Positions 17,362-25,776 of a DNA stretch of 55,388 bases are shown piece after piece. Both the position numbers and the translations under genes were made by a program. Source of the DNA: Roseovarius sp. UBA6217 (GTDB lineage Bacteria; Pseudomonadota; Alphaproteobacteria; Rhodobacterales; Rhodobacteraceae); contig DISF01000090.1 of the NCBI GenBank assembly GCA_002421985.1, forward strand, positions 15,685 through 71,072. The letters run 5' to 3'. Under the pieces are notes generated by a model, which saw only the letters and a list, made by a program, of their open reading frames with translations, did not search any database and was not told the origin of the DNA. Position 1 is the stretch's first letter, and each line of letters begins with the position of its first letter.

Positions 17362-18099
17362 TCACCGCGCGGGCAGATCGAACCCGGCCTCGCGCATGAG
17401 CCTGTCCGACGCGGTCTCGACCTCGTCTTCGAGTTGCTTCATGAACGCCGCCTTGCCCAGCCCCGGCGCGATCGGGGCCAGGAATTCCACCACCGCCAGC
17501 CCCGGCTTGCGATAGATACCCCGGCGCGGCCAGAACACGCCGACATTGGTCGCCGCCGGCACGCAGGTCTGGCCCAATTCCTCGTAGAGCACGCCTACGC
17601 CGATCTTGTAGGGCTTCTTGACCCCCGGCGCGACGCGGGTGCCCTGCGCAAAGATGATAAGCTGTCCGGGCGATTGCAGCCCGCGTGCCACATCCGCCAC
17701 CATCTTCTTGATTGCCCGGCCACGCTTGCCCCGGTCAACCGGCACACAGCCGATGCGCAGCCCGTATTGGCCGACGATCGGCGCCCAAATCAACTCGCGC
17801 TTCATGATGAACTTGCCCGCCGGGACGGCGCTGAAGATGACGAGGATATCGAGAAAGCTCTGGTGCTTGGCGGCGATGAGCACCTCGCCCGTGGGCGGCG
17901 TGCCGCGCACCTCGGTGCGCAGGCCCACCATCCAGGCGGCGCTCCAGCGCACCCAGCGGCAATAGGCCATGCAGCCCGCGCGCGCGCCGCGCGGGCTCAG
18001 CAGCGCCCAGGGCAGGAACCCGATCCCGATCACCGGCAGCATCACATACATCTGCACGACAAAGATCAGCGAGCGCAGCCATTGAACCGCGTATCTCAT
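17362..18099 (-). CDS. plsC: 1-acyl-glycerol-3-phosphate acyltransferase family protein (PlsC-like)
   Basis: A 245-residue inner-membrane acyltransferase. One long hydrophobic segment spans about residues 8-40. The catalytic motif HQSFLD (His79, Asp84) is intact, and the substrate motif appears as FAQGTR where most relatives have FPEGTR. It would transfer an acyl chain to lysophosphatidic acid or a related lysophospholipid. Its start overlaps the ftsX stop by four bases, so it is the third gene of an ftsE-ftsX-plsC operon. The start at 18099 is fixed by this overlap. Confidence 0.88.
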   Translation of the reverse strand: MRYAVQWLRSLIFVVQMYVMLPVIGIGFLPWALLSPRGARAGCMAYCRWVRWSAAWMVGLRTEVRGTPPTGEVLIAAKHQSFLDILVIFSAVPAGKFIMKRELIWAPIVGQYGLRIGCVPVDRGKRGRAIKKMVADVARGLQSPGQLIIFAQGTRVAPGVKKPYKIGVGVLYEELGQTCVPAATNVGVFWPRRGIYRKPGLAVVEFLAPIAPGLGKAAFMKQLEDEVETASDRLMREAGFDLPAR

Positions 18100-19001
18100 G
18101 GCATTTCCTCCAGCCTGCGGCGTGCCGCCGCGCGGGTCGCACAATAGGCCACCAGCCCCGCCAGCGGCGGAATCAGGAGCGGCCAGAGCCAGTGCCACCC
18201 CTGAAACCCGAGACCGGTGAGAAACCCGCCCTCGATCCGCGCCGATGGCAGCGCGAGAATGGCAAGGCAGCCCAGAGCGGTGCCAACAGCCGCCCCGCCA
18301 AGACCCCGCGCGGTAAAGCGGCGCACAAAGGCGCGCGCGATATAGCCGTCCTGCGCCCCCACCAGCCGCAGCACGGTGATGACCTGCGCATTGGCCGCCA
18401 GCGCTGCCTGCGCCGCCAGCGTTATCATCGCCGCCGTCGCCGCCCCGATCAGCGCCAGCGACAGCCAGCCCAGAAGCCGCAACCGCGAGGCCGCGCGCAC
18501 CAGCGGCTTGCGCCAGCGGGTGTGATCGTCGAGCACCGCGCCCGGCACCTCGGCGGCAAGCCGCAGCCGCAGCCCCTGCGCGTCAAACCCCTGCCCCGTC
18601 TCGGTCACCTCGATCAGGCGCGGAATCGGCAACTGATCGAGCGGCAGGCCAGGGCCGAACCACGGCTCCAGAAGCGCCGCCTGCTCGGCATCGTCAAGCG
18701 CGCGCGCGCGCGCCACGCCGGAGGTGGTCTCGAGCACCCGCAGCGCGGCGGCGGTCTGCGCTGCCATCTGCCCCTCGGGGGCCGAGATCCGCACCGTCGC
18801 GGTGCGCGCAAGCTCGTTGCCCCAGCGATCCGCCAGCCGCCCCGTGGCCAGCGACAGCGCCAATGCGAACACCGCCAGAAACGCCATCGCCGCGGCGGTA
18901 AAGAGCGTCAGCGTCGCGGTAAACCCGCTTGGCGGCACCACGCGGTCGGCCTGTGTGTCACCGGGCAGCAGATCGGAAAGAAAACCCGCCAGCGCCCTCA
19001 C
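18096..19001 (-). CDS. ftsX: Cell division ABC permease FtsX
   Basis: A 301-residue membrane protein with four predicted helices: about 27-50, 175-200, 222-245 and 268-290. A periplasmic domain lies between helices one and two, the FtsX topology. With FtsE it forms the complex that couples the divisome to cell-wall hydrolase activation. It overlaps ftsE upstream (four bases) and plsC downstream (four bases). Sequence conservation in the family is low, so the call leans on topology and on the ftsE neighbour. Confidence 0.9.
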   Translation of the reverse strand: MRALAGFLSDLLPGDTQADRVVPPSGFTATLTLFTAAAMAFLAVFALALSLATGRLADRWGNELARTATVRISAPEGQMAAQTAAALRVLETTSGVARARALDDAEQAALLEPWFGPGLPLDQLPIPRLIEVTETGQGFDAQGLRLRLAAEVPGAVLDDHTRWRKPLVRAASRLRLLGWLSLALIGAATAAMITLAAQAALAANAQVITVLRLVGAQDGYIARAFVRRFTARGLGGAAVGTALGCLAILALPSARIEGGFLTGLGFQGWHWLWPLLIPPLAGLVAYCATRAAARRRLEEMP

Positions 19002-19675
19002 AGGTCTGCCCCCGCGAAGTGCAGTCGCCGCCCGGCGATGCGCAGAACGCGCGCCTGCACATGCGCCTTGGCCGCGCGGATGAGCGCAAGATCATGGGTG
19101 GCGATCAGGATCGTCTTGCCCATGCGGTTAAGCTCGATCAGCAGGCGCATCAGACGTTCGGACATCTCCCAGTCGATATTGCCGGTCGGCTCGTCGGCAA
19201 GCACCGCGTCGGGCGACATGATGACCGCCCGCGCCAGCGCGGCGCGCTGCCGCTCCCCCCCCGAAAGCTCGGGCGGGTGCGCCGCCGCCCGGTCTCGCAG
19301 CCCGACCCAGCCGATCAACTCGCGCAGGTTCGCCGTCTCGGCCAGCAGGTCGCGCCCCGACACCGCCAGCGGCAGGGCGATGTTCTCGGCCACGTCGAGA
19401 TGGTCGAGAAACTGGCAATCCTGATGCACCACGCCGATGCGCCGCCGCACCATTGCGATATCATCGCGGCTCATCTCGCGCCGGTCCTGCCCGAAAAGCC
19501 GCACCTGCCCCGCAGTGGGCACAAGCGCGCCATAACACAGCTTGAGCAGCGTTGTCTTGCCCGATCCAGACGGCCCGGTAAGGAAATGGAACGATCCCGG
19601 CGCAAGCGCCAGCGACACGTCGCCAAGCAACTCTCCGCCGCCATAGGAATACCCCACGCCCTCAAGCTCGATCAC
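18998..19675 (-). CDS. ftsE: Cell division ATP-binding protein FtsE
   Basis: An ABC ATPase with Walker A GPSGSGKTT, signature LSGGERQRAALARA and Walker B AVLADEPTGNID followed by the ATHD switch histidine. It would be about 225 residues. I place the start at a GTG (19675), giving MIELEGVGYSYGGGELL as in relatives, with AGGGG eight bases upstream. A GTG at 19699 adds eight residues, but its purine run abuts the codon. It partners the overlapping ftsX. Confidence 0.92.
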   Translation of the reverse strand: MIELEGVGYSYGGGELLGDVSLALAPGSFHFLTGPSGSGKTTLLKLCYGALVPTAGQVRLFGQDRREMSRDDIAMVRRRIGVVHQDCQFLDHLDVAENIALPLAVSGRDLLAETANLRELIGWVGLRDRAAAHPPELSGGERQRAALARAVIMSPDAVLADEPTGNIDWEMSERLMRLLIELNRMGKTILIATHDLALIRAAKAHVQARVLRIAGRRLHFAGADL

Positions 19676-19860
19676 CGCCTGCGCCCCTTGCTTCCGCACC
19701 CCCCTTCATGCCCCAGAGGCCACACATGTGCAATCGCCGCCCACCTGATTCGCTTTGCTCTTTTCGGGTCGCGGATTAACGCCTATGCTTGCGCGAGAGA
19801 CGGCAGAGCCGGAAAACAGAGCCGGAAAACGGTGGCAAGGAACAGGCAGCGGGTGGAACG

Positions 19861-20670
19861 ATGAGGCTGACATGTCCGAACTGCGGGGCGCAATACGAGG
19901 TGCCGGACGCGGTGATCCCCGAGACCGGGCGCGATGTGCAATGCTCCAATTGCGGCACGACCTGGTGGCAGCATCATCCCGATCACACCCCGCCAGAGCC
20001 GCCCGCGCCGCCCGAGGCAGAACCAGACCCGCAGCCAGAGCCTGAAGCCGATCCTGCCCCAAATCCCGCCCCCGCTCCCTCGGCGCAGCGGCGGCTTGAT
20101 CCGTCGGTGGCCGACATCCTGCGCGAGGAGGCCGACCGCGAACGCGCCGCCCGCGCCGCCGAGGCCGATGGGCGGATCGAGACGCAACCCGATCTTGGCC
20201 TCGAAGAGCCTGAAGCCGATGATGCGCGGCGTGCGCGCGCGGCGCGTGAACGGATGCAGCGGTTGCGTAGACAGCCCGCCGAAGATGCCCGGACGGCGCA
20301 GCGCCACCGCGCAGACCATCAAGAGATTGCCGAGGACGAGGACGACATTGATCCGGGATCGCGGCGCAACCTCTTTCCCGATATCGAAGAGATCAATTCC
20401 TCGCTCGGTGCCTCTGGCGACGCGGCAGATTCGCTCCGCCCCTCTTTGTCGCATGACATGCCACAGCCGCGCCGCGATGGCGGTTTCCGCACCGGGTTCC
20501 GGCTTGCGGTGGTCACCTGCCTCATCGCGCTGGCGGTCTACCTGATGGCCCCCCGAATTGCCGCGCTGTGGCCTGCCGCCCAGGCCCCGCTCGCGCACTA
20601 TGTGCAGACGGTGGATGAGGGGCGGGCGCGGCTGTCGGCGGCGGTTGCGGGGCTGTTGGGCCGACTGTAA
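19861..20670 (+). CDS. MJ0042-type zinc-ribbon protein with one membrane helix
   Basis: A 269-residue protein. The N-terminal zinc finger is CPNCGAQYEVPD...CSNCGTTWWQ, with two CxxC pairs at about residues 5-8 and 26-29. A long Pro/Glu/Asp/Ala-rich acidic linker follows, then a single membrane helix at about 217-237, leaving a short C-terminal tail. This layout is common in alphaproteobacteria and its function is unknown. The start is set by the ribbon, which begins MRLTCPNCG. It is divergent from ftsE. Confidence 0.8.
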   Translation: MRLTCPNCGAQYEVPDAVIPETGRDVQCSNCGTTWWQHHPDHTPPEPPAPPEAEPDPQPEPEADPAPNPAPAPSAQRRLDPSVADILREEADRERAARAAEADGRIETQPDLGLEEPEADDARRARAARERMQRLRRQPAEDARTAQRHRADHQEIAEDEDDIDPGSRRNLFPDIEEINSSLGASGDAADSLRPSLSHDMPQPRRDGGFRTGFRLAVVTCLIALAVYLMAPRIAALWPAAQAPLAHYVQTVDEGRARLSAAVAGLLGRL

Positions 20671-20682
20671 ACGTTGAATCCT

Positions 20683-20952
20683 TAAAGCAATTACAGAAAA
20701 AAAGTGATCGTTTTTCTGTTCGGAATTGAGATATTTGAAATCCTCTAGAGCATGTTGCGCAAAAGTGGGAACCGGTTTTGCGCAGAAAAACATGCGACCA
20801 CAGAAGGTTAGAGTGGGTCGCGTGAATGCAAATGAACGCGACGCGCTCTAGAGCGTTTCGGTTTTTCGTTGAAACACCAGAACACTCTAAATGATTGAGT
20901 TGTCGCAATTTCGAACCGAAAAAGTCTATCAACTTTTTCTGAAATTGCTTTA
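20683..20952. repeat. 270-bp palindromic element with ~50-bp terminal inverted repeats
   Basis: The ends read TAAAGCAATT (20683-20692) and AATTGCTTTA (20943-20952). They continue inward as imperfect inverted repeats of about 50 bp, at roughly 75-80% by eye. Each arm folds on itself: ACAGAAAAA/TTTTTCTGT at 20693-20719 and GAAAAAGT/ACTTTTTC at 20918-20939. The element fills the gap between two convergent genes, and its last bases form the stop codon of the cytochrome c gene. The AT-rich hairpins with T-runs could end both transcripts. It encloses the separate repeat at 20743-20853. Confidence 0.75.
20743..20853 (+). repeat. CTCTAGAG-bounded palindromic repeat, copy A
   Basis: A 111-bp unit begins and ends with CTCTAGAG. 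Its core hairpin is TGCGCAAAA...TTTTGCGCA around GTGGGAACCGG, and a second hairpin GTCGCGT...ACGCGAC lies near the other end. An almost identical copy in opposite orientation is at 46678-46784 (about four differences in ~105), and a diverged one is at 54835-54945. The unit has no open reading frame of note. Confidence 0.85.
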
Positions 20953-21363
20953 GCCCGCCTGAATGCTCTCGAGATAGGCCATCAGCGCCGCCAGCGGACG
21001 CGGCGTCGGGGTCAGCACACCGTCGCCCACATCCACGGGCACCGTATCGCCCTTCAAAAGCAGGCCGAATTCCGGCATCTCCTGCCCCGGCAGGCCGGTG
21101 CGGTCATAGCCGTCGATCACCGAAAGCACATGCGCGCGCGGGAACGTGCCATTGCCGAGCCGCGTGAGATCGGCTGGCGGCGGCACCATTCCTGCGGCCC
21201 ACGGCCCGTCGCCCTTGCCGCCGTCGCCATGACATTGCGCACAATTGGCGGCATATATCGCCGCGCCCTCGCGCGCATCGGGCATCGAGACGGCCTGCAC
21301 GCAGGCCGCGACGCCGAGGGCGGCAATCAGGGTAACAACGGGATACTGCATCGCGGGCCTCAT
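20950..21363 (-). CDS. Small lipoprotein c-type cytochrome
   Basis: A 137-residue exported monohaem cytochrome. The N-terminal signal ends in a lipobox-like VAAC at about residue 21, so membrane anchoring by lipid is likely. The haem site is CAQCH in YAANCAQCHGDGGKGDG, and a methionine in GQEMPEFG is the probable sixth ligand. A single electron-carrier role is inferred; the partner is unknown. AGGA lies eight bases before the ATG at 21363. It follows lysK on the same strand after 52 bp. Confidence 0.85.
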   Translation of the reverse strand: MRPAMQYPVVTLIAALGVAACVQAVSMPDAREGAAIYAANCAQCHGDGGKGDGPWAAGMVPPPADLTRLGNGTFPRAHVLSVIDGYDRTGLPGQEMPEFGLLLKGDTVPVDVGDGVLTPTPRPLAALMAYLESIQAG

Positions 21364-21415
21364 GCTCTTTTCCTCGCAAGCTACCAAGCGAGCGGCGCGC
21401 GCGCAATGATCCGCG

Positions 21416-22990
21416 TCACGCCATCTCGCCCGCAAGCGCGCGGTCGATGAGCGCCACGGTTTCCTCGACGCCATAGAGCGCGATGAACCCGCCGAAGCGC
21501 GGCCCCTGCGAGGCCCCGAGCAGCACCTCGTATAGCGCCGTGAACCAGTCGCGGAGCTGCTCGAACCTATCGCGCCCCGCATCATAGACAAGGCCCTGCA
21601 ACGTCTCGTCGTCGCGCGGGCCCTGATGGGCGGCCAGCCGGTCGCGCAGGTCGGCCAGCGCCTCGCGCTCCAGATCCGACGGCGCGCGGTAGCGTTTGGC
21701 GGGGGCCACGAAATCCTCGTAATAGCGCAGCGCAAACCCCGCCGCCGCATCGAGATCGGGATGCGTCTCGGGGCTGGCCTCGGGGGCGTAGCGGCGGATG
21801 AAGCCCCAGAGCGCGGCCTTGTCATGGGCATGTGCCACAGAGGCGAGATTGAGAAGCATCGAGAAGGGCACCACCATCCGGCTCTCGGGCACATCGCCGC
21901 CGTGGATGTGATACACCGGGTTGTTCAGCCGCTGGCCCGCATCCTGGCCCGCATAGGCGCGCAATTGCTGATGGTATTCATCCACCGCGCGCGGGATCAC
22001 GTCGAAATGCAGCCGTTTGGCGGTCTTGGGTTTTTGATACATGAAATAGCTGAGCGATTCCGTCGCGGCATAGCGCAGCCATTCGTCGATCGAGATGCCG
22101 TTACCCGAGGATTTGGAGATTTTCTGCCCGGTCTCATCAAGGAAAAGCTCGTAGGTGAAATGCTCAGGCGGGCGCGCGCCCAGCGCGCGGCAGATGCCGT
22201 CATAAATCGGCGTGTTCGTGGAATGGTCCTTGCCATACATCTCGAAATCGACGCCAAGCGCCGCCCAGCGCGCACCGAAATCGGGCTTCCATTGCAGCTT
22301 CACATGGCCCCCCGTCACGGGAAGCGTCCATTCGCGCCCCGTCTCGTCGTCAAAGGTGATCTCGCCCTTGGCGCCGTCCACATGCTTCATCGGCACATAG
22401 AGCACGCGGCCCGTCTCGGGGTGGATCGGCAGGAAGATCGAATAGGTCTGCCGCCGCTCCTCGCGCAGGGATTTCAGCATGATCGCCATGATCTCGTCAT
22501 AGCGTTCGGCGGCGCGCAGCAGCACCTCGTCGAACTGCCCCGAGGCGTAGAATTCGGTGGCCGAGATGAATTCATAGTCAAAGCCGAACGTGTCGAGAAA
22601 GCGCCGCAGCATGGCGTTGTTATGCGCGCCAAAGCTGTCATGGGTGCCGAACGGGTCGGGCACGCTTGTCAGGGGCTTTTGCAGATGGTCGCGCAATGCG
22701 TCCTGATCGGGCACATTGCCCGGCACCTTGCGCATCCCGTCCAGATCGTCGGAAAAACAGATGAGCCGCGTCGGAATGTCGCTTATCACCTCGAAGGCGC
22801 GGCGGATCATCGTGGTGCGCAGCACCTCGCCGAACGTCCCGATATGCGGCAGGCCAGAGGGGCCATAGCCGGTCTCGAACAGCACATAACCCTTTTCGGG
22901 CGGGGCTTTCTCATAGCGTTTGAGCACCCGGCGCGCCTCTTCAAAGGGCCAGGCCTTGGATTGCATCGCGGCGTCGCGCAGATCGGACAT
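21416..22990 (-). CDS. lysK: Class I lysyl-tRNA synthetase
   Basis: Charges tRNA-Lys with lysine. This is the class I (archaeal-type) enzyme, not the usual bacterial class II form: the HIGH-like motif GYGPSGLPHIGTFGEV is near residues 41-56 and the KMSKS-like motif KISKSSGNG is at about residue 290. The length of 524 residues is typical. Alphaproteobacteria commonly use this form. The start MSDLRDAAMQSKAWPFEEA at 22990 is divergent from the TerB-like gene. Confidence 0.95.
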   Translation of the reverse strand: MSDLRDAAMQSKAWPFEEARRVLKRYEKAPPEKGYVLFETGYGPSGLPHIGTFGEVLRTTMIRRAFEVISDIPTRLICFSDDLDGMRKVPGNVPDQDALRDHLQKPLTSVPDPFGTHDSFGAHNNAMLRRFLDTFGFDYEFISATEFYASGQFDEVLLRAAERYDEIMAIMLKSLREERRQTYSIFLPIHPETGRVLYVPMKHVDGAKGEITFDDETGREWTLPVTGGHVKLQWKPDFGARWAALGVDFEMYGKDHSTNTPIYDGICRALGARPPEHFTYELFLDETGQKISKSSGNGISIDEWLRYAATESLSYFMYQKPKTAKRLHFDVIPRAVDEYHQQLRAYAGQDAGQRLNNPVYHIHGGDVPESRMVVPFSMLLNLASVAHAHDKAALWGFIRRYAPEASPETHPDLDAAAGFALRYYEDFVAPAKRYRAPSDLEREALADLRDRLAAHQGPRDDETLQGLVYDAGRDRFEQLRDWFTALYEVLLGASQGPRFGGFIALYGVEETVALIDRALAGEMA

Positions 22991-23110
22991 TGCTCAAACT
23001 CCAGATTTTCCGTGCGGGGACAGGGCCGCACGGCTGCGCGCTACCTATTGCCGGGGGGCGGCACAGTCAATATTCTGCACCGCAACATGCCCCCGCCTGA
23101 AAGGCCGCAA

Positions 23111-23536
23111 ATGTCAGATGAGATCTCCCACCCGCTCAGCCCGCAGGATTGCCTTGTCGCGGTGATGATCGCGGTTTCGGCCTCTGACGAGGTCATGCGC
23201 ACCGCCGAGCTTGTCAAGATCGAGAGCCAGATCAACAACCTGCCGATTTTCGCCAGCTACGATCTCGACCGGCTGCGCGTGATGTCGCAGACGGTGTTCG
23301 ATCTGTTCACGGTCGAGGACGGGCTTGACGCGCTCTTTGGCCTCATTCGCGACAACCTGCCCGAGATCCTCAACGAGACCGCCTACGCGCTTGCCTGCGA
23401 CGTGGCCGCCGCCGATGGCACGCTCAACGACCGCGAATTGCGCCTGCTTGAGGAAATGCGCTACGAGTTGAACATCGACCGGCTGCACGCGGCGGCGATC
23501 GAGCGCGGGGCGCGCGCGCGCCACCTCACGATCTAG
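23111..23536 (+). CDS. TerB-like (tellurite resistance/DUF) protein
   Basis: A 141-residue all-helical acidic protein without signal peptide. It carries the TerB-type pattern of two helical repeats: an N-terminal DCLVAVMIAVSASDEVMRTAE and a C-terminal CDVAAADGTLNDRELRLLEEM. The acidic DG loops suggest metal binding. Lone TerB-like proteins like this are widespread, and tellurite resistance is only the family name. It precedes rpiA by 81 bp. Confidence 0.8.
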   Translation: MSDEISHPLSPQDCLVAVMIAVSASDEVMRTAELVKIESQINNLPIFASYDLDRLRVMSQTVFDLFTVEDGLDALFGLIRDNLPEILNETAYALACDVAAADGTLNDRELRLLEEMRYELNIDRLHAAAIERGARARHLTI

Positions 23537-23617
23537 GCGCGCGGGCGCGATTGCCCCTCGCGCCCGCGCCGCATCCCGCCTATAAACGCAGCCGTAACAG
23601 CCCGGAGGGACGCCGCC

Positions 23618-24406
23618 ATGACCGGAGAGCTTTCGCCCATCGACAAGGCCAAGTTCGTCGCCGCCAAACGCTCGGTCGATTTCATCGAGGACGGGATGCG
23701 CGTGGGGCTTGGCACCGGCTCTACCGCCGCGTGGATGGTGCGCTGTCTGGGGGAGCTGGTGCGCGAGGACGGGTTGCGCATCAAGGGCGTGCCCACCTCC
23801 ACCCGCACAGCCGAGCTTGCCCGCGAGGTGGGGATCGAGGTCATCAGCCTCGACGAGGCGAAATGGCTCGACGTGACGATTGATGGCGCGGATGAATTCG
23901 ACGCCAATCTCAACCTCATCAAGGGCGGCGGCGGGGCGCTGTTGCAGGAAAAGATTGTCGCCACCGCCTCCGACCAGATGATCGTGATCGCAGATATCGG
24001 CAAGGAGGTCGAACATCTCGGTGCCTTCCCGCTGCCGATCGAGGTGATCCCCTTCGGCTGGCAGACCACGAAATCGCTGGTCGAGGAATTGCTCATCAAC
24101 ATGGATGTGCTGGGCCGCGACGCGACGCTGCGCATGAATGGCGACCGGCCGTTCATCACCGACGAGGGCAATTACATCATCGACCTGCACCTTTCGCGCA
24201 TCGGCCAGCCGCACCGGCTCTCGATGGCGCTCAACCAGATGCCGGGCGTGGTCGAGAACGGGCTGTTTCTCGATATCTGCGACGTGGTGATCCTCGGCTT
24301 CGGCGACGGACGCGTAGAGACGCGCGACATCAACGACGGCAGCGTCGCCAAGGACCGGATCGACTTTGTCGAAAGCGAGAACCTCTTCGCCGATCTCGAC
24401 GACTGA
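23618..24406 (+). CDS. rpiA: Ribose-5-phosphate isomerase A
   Basis: Interconverts ribose 5-phosphate and ribulose 5-phosphate in the pentose phosphate pathway. Family motifs are GLGTGSTAAWMV (phosphate binding), DGADEFDANLNLIKGGGGAL with the catalytic Asp/Glu, and GGALLQEKIVA with the active-site lysine region. At 262 residues it is slightly longer than E. coli RpiA (219). GGAGGG lies nine bases before the ATG. Confidence 0.96.
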   Translation: MTGELSPIDKAKFVAAKRSVDFIEDGMRVGLGTGSTAAWMVRCLGELVREDGLRIKGVPTSTRTAELAREVGIEVISLDEAKWLDVTIDGADEFDANLNLIKGGGGALLQEKIVATASDQMIVIADIGKEVEHLGAFPLPIEVIPFGWQTTKSLVEELLINMDVLGRDATLRMNGDRPFITDEGNYIIDLHLSRIGQPHRLSMALNQMPGVVENGLFLDICDVVILGFGDGRVETRDINDGSVAKDRIDFVESENLFADLDD

Positions 24407-24452
24407 TTAGCGTCCGCTTGGCACGATCTCTCTCAAGGATTACATCGGCGCT

Positions 24453-24848
24453 ATGGCAAGACACCACACACATGACGGCCCCGGCCCCTCGCAACGGCAG
24501 TTGCGCGTCGGCGAGCTTATCCGCCGCACCCTGTCGGAGGTGCTGATGCGGGGCGATATTCACGATCCCGAGTTGAACCGGCTCTCGATCACCGTGGGCG
24601 AGGTGCGGCTCTCGCCCGATCTCAAGATCGCCACGGCCTTTGTCATGCCCTTGGGCGGCGAGGGGCGCGGTGAGGCGATCGAGTTCCTTGCCCGCAACAA
24701 ACCCGAATTGCGCCGCATCATCGGGCGCAAGGCGGGGCTGAAATTCACCCCCGACCTGCGCTTTCGCCTTGATGAGACCTTTGACCAGATGGACGAAACC
24801 CGGCGGCTTTTTGCCGAGGACAAGGTGCGGCGGGATGTGGAGGGGTAA
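24453..24848 (+). CDS. rbfA: Ribosome-binding factor A
   Basis: A 131-residue KH-fold protein that assists 30S maturation and cold adaptation. Family features are the N-terminal SQRQLRVGELIRRTLSEVL, followed by SPDLKIATAFVMPLGG and the C-terminal LRFRLDETFDQMDETRRLF. The upstream AAGGA is rather distant (12 bases). truB lies three genes' length downstream on the same strand, as in many genomes where rbfA and truB are neighbours. Here a phosphodiester glycosidase gene separates them. Confidence 0.95.
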   Translation: MARHHTHDGPGPSQRQLRVGELIRRTLSEVLMRGDIHDPELNRLSITVGEVRLSPDLKIATAFVMPLGGEGRGEAIEFLARNKPELRRIIGRKAGLKFTPDLRFRLDETFDQMDETRRLFAEDKVRRDVEG

Positions 24849-24873
24849 AGGCCCCGGCCTGCGGCAAGCGGGC

Positions 24874-24956
24874 GTCATTGCCCGGCTTGGCCGGGCGATC
24901 TCGCGGGCCGGGCAGCACCGGTGGCCAGAGATGCTCCGGTCGAGCCGGAGCATGAC
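24874..24956. repeat. REP/BIME-like double hairpin between rbfA and the glycosidase gene
   Basis: Two hairpins lie between terminal GTCAT (24874) and ATGAC (24952-24956): GCCCGGC-TTG-GCCGGGC (24880-24896) and ATGCTCCGG-TCGAG-CCGGAGCAT (24931-24953). This resembles the GTCAT...ATGAC interspersed palindromes I know from alphaproteobacterial genomes. The second hairpin runs into the assigned start codon of the next gene. Confidence 0.65.
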
Positions 24957-25737
24957 GGGGACAGGGGGGCGAGGGCCGCGCGCGCTTGCCTGTGCTCTTC
25001 CCGCCGCGCTTGCTCTGCTCGCCGCCCTTCCCGCTGCCGCCGCCTGCCGTGCCATCACCTTTGAGGGCGCGGGCTATACGCTCTGCGAGGCCGACCCCGC
25101 CCGCGACGATATCCGCCTGTTCCTCAACGATCCCGACCGCGACACCCCGCTTGGCAGTTTCGCCAATGCCGACAGGCTTCTGGCGCGCGAGGGCAAGCGG
25201 CTTGGCTTCGCGATGAATGCCGGCATGTATCACGCCGATCGCCGCCCCGTCGGCCTTTATATCGAGAAGGGGCAAGAGGCGGCACCGCTTCTGACCGGGG
25301 CCAGCCCCGGCAATTTCGGGATGCTGCCCAATGGCGTGTTCTGCGTCTCCGAGACCCGCGCCGAGGTGATCGAATCGCGCCGCTTCGCGCGCACCGCCCC
25401 TGATTGCCGCTTTGCCACCCAATCCGGGCCGATGCTGGTGATCGACGGCGCGCTGCATCCGCGTTTCCTCAAGGACAGCGACAGCCTGCATATCCGCAAC
25501 GGCGTGGGCACCTCGGCTGACGGGCGGCGCGTGTGGTTTCTCATCTCCGACGCGCCGGTGAATTTCCACCGCTTCGCGCGGGTTTTCCGCGACCATCTCG
25601 GCGCGGCACGGGCGCTCTATTTCGATGGCAAGGTGTCGCGGCTGCACGCGCCGGGGCTGGGGCGCTCGGATACCGTGCTTCTGCCGCTGGGGCCCATCGT
25701 CGGCGTGGTGGTTGACGCAGGCGCGCCGCTCGACTAG
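24952..25737 (+). CDS. Exported phosphodiester glycosidase family protein (NAGPA/DUF2233)
   Basis: About 261 residues. The N-terminal signal peptide (hydrophobic ALACALPAALALLAALPAAA, then CRAITFEG) is followed by a domain with GFAMNAGMYHADRRPVGLYIEKG, NFGMLPNGVFCV and SGPMLVIDG. These are typical of the NAGPA-type phosphodiester glycosidase fold. The natural substrate in bacteria is unknown. The start is uncertain: ATG at 24952 sits inside a repeat hairpin with no spaced ribosome site, and ATGs at 24835 and 24931 are in the same frame. Confidence 0.8.
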   Translation: MTGTGGRGPRALACALPAALALLAALPAAAACRAITFEGAGYTLCEADPARDDIRLFLNDPDRDTPLGSFANADRLLAREGKRLGFAMNAGMYHADRRPVGLYIEKGQEAAPLLTGASPGNFGMLPNGVFCVSETRAEVIESRRFARTAPDCRFATQSGPMLVIDGALHPRFLKDSDSLHIRNGVGTSADGRRVWFLISDAPVNFHRFARVFRDHLGAARALYFDGKVSRLHAPGLGRSDTVLLPLGPIVGVVVDAGAPLD

Positions 25738-25776
25738 GCCCTGCGGCCTGACGAGGGCGCAATTTCAGGACCGCAT

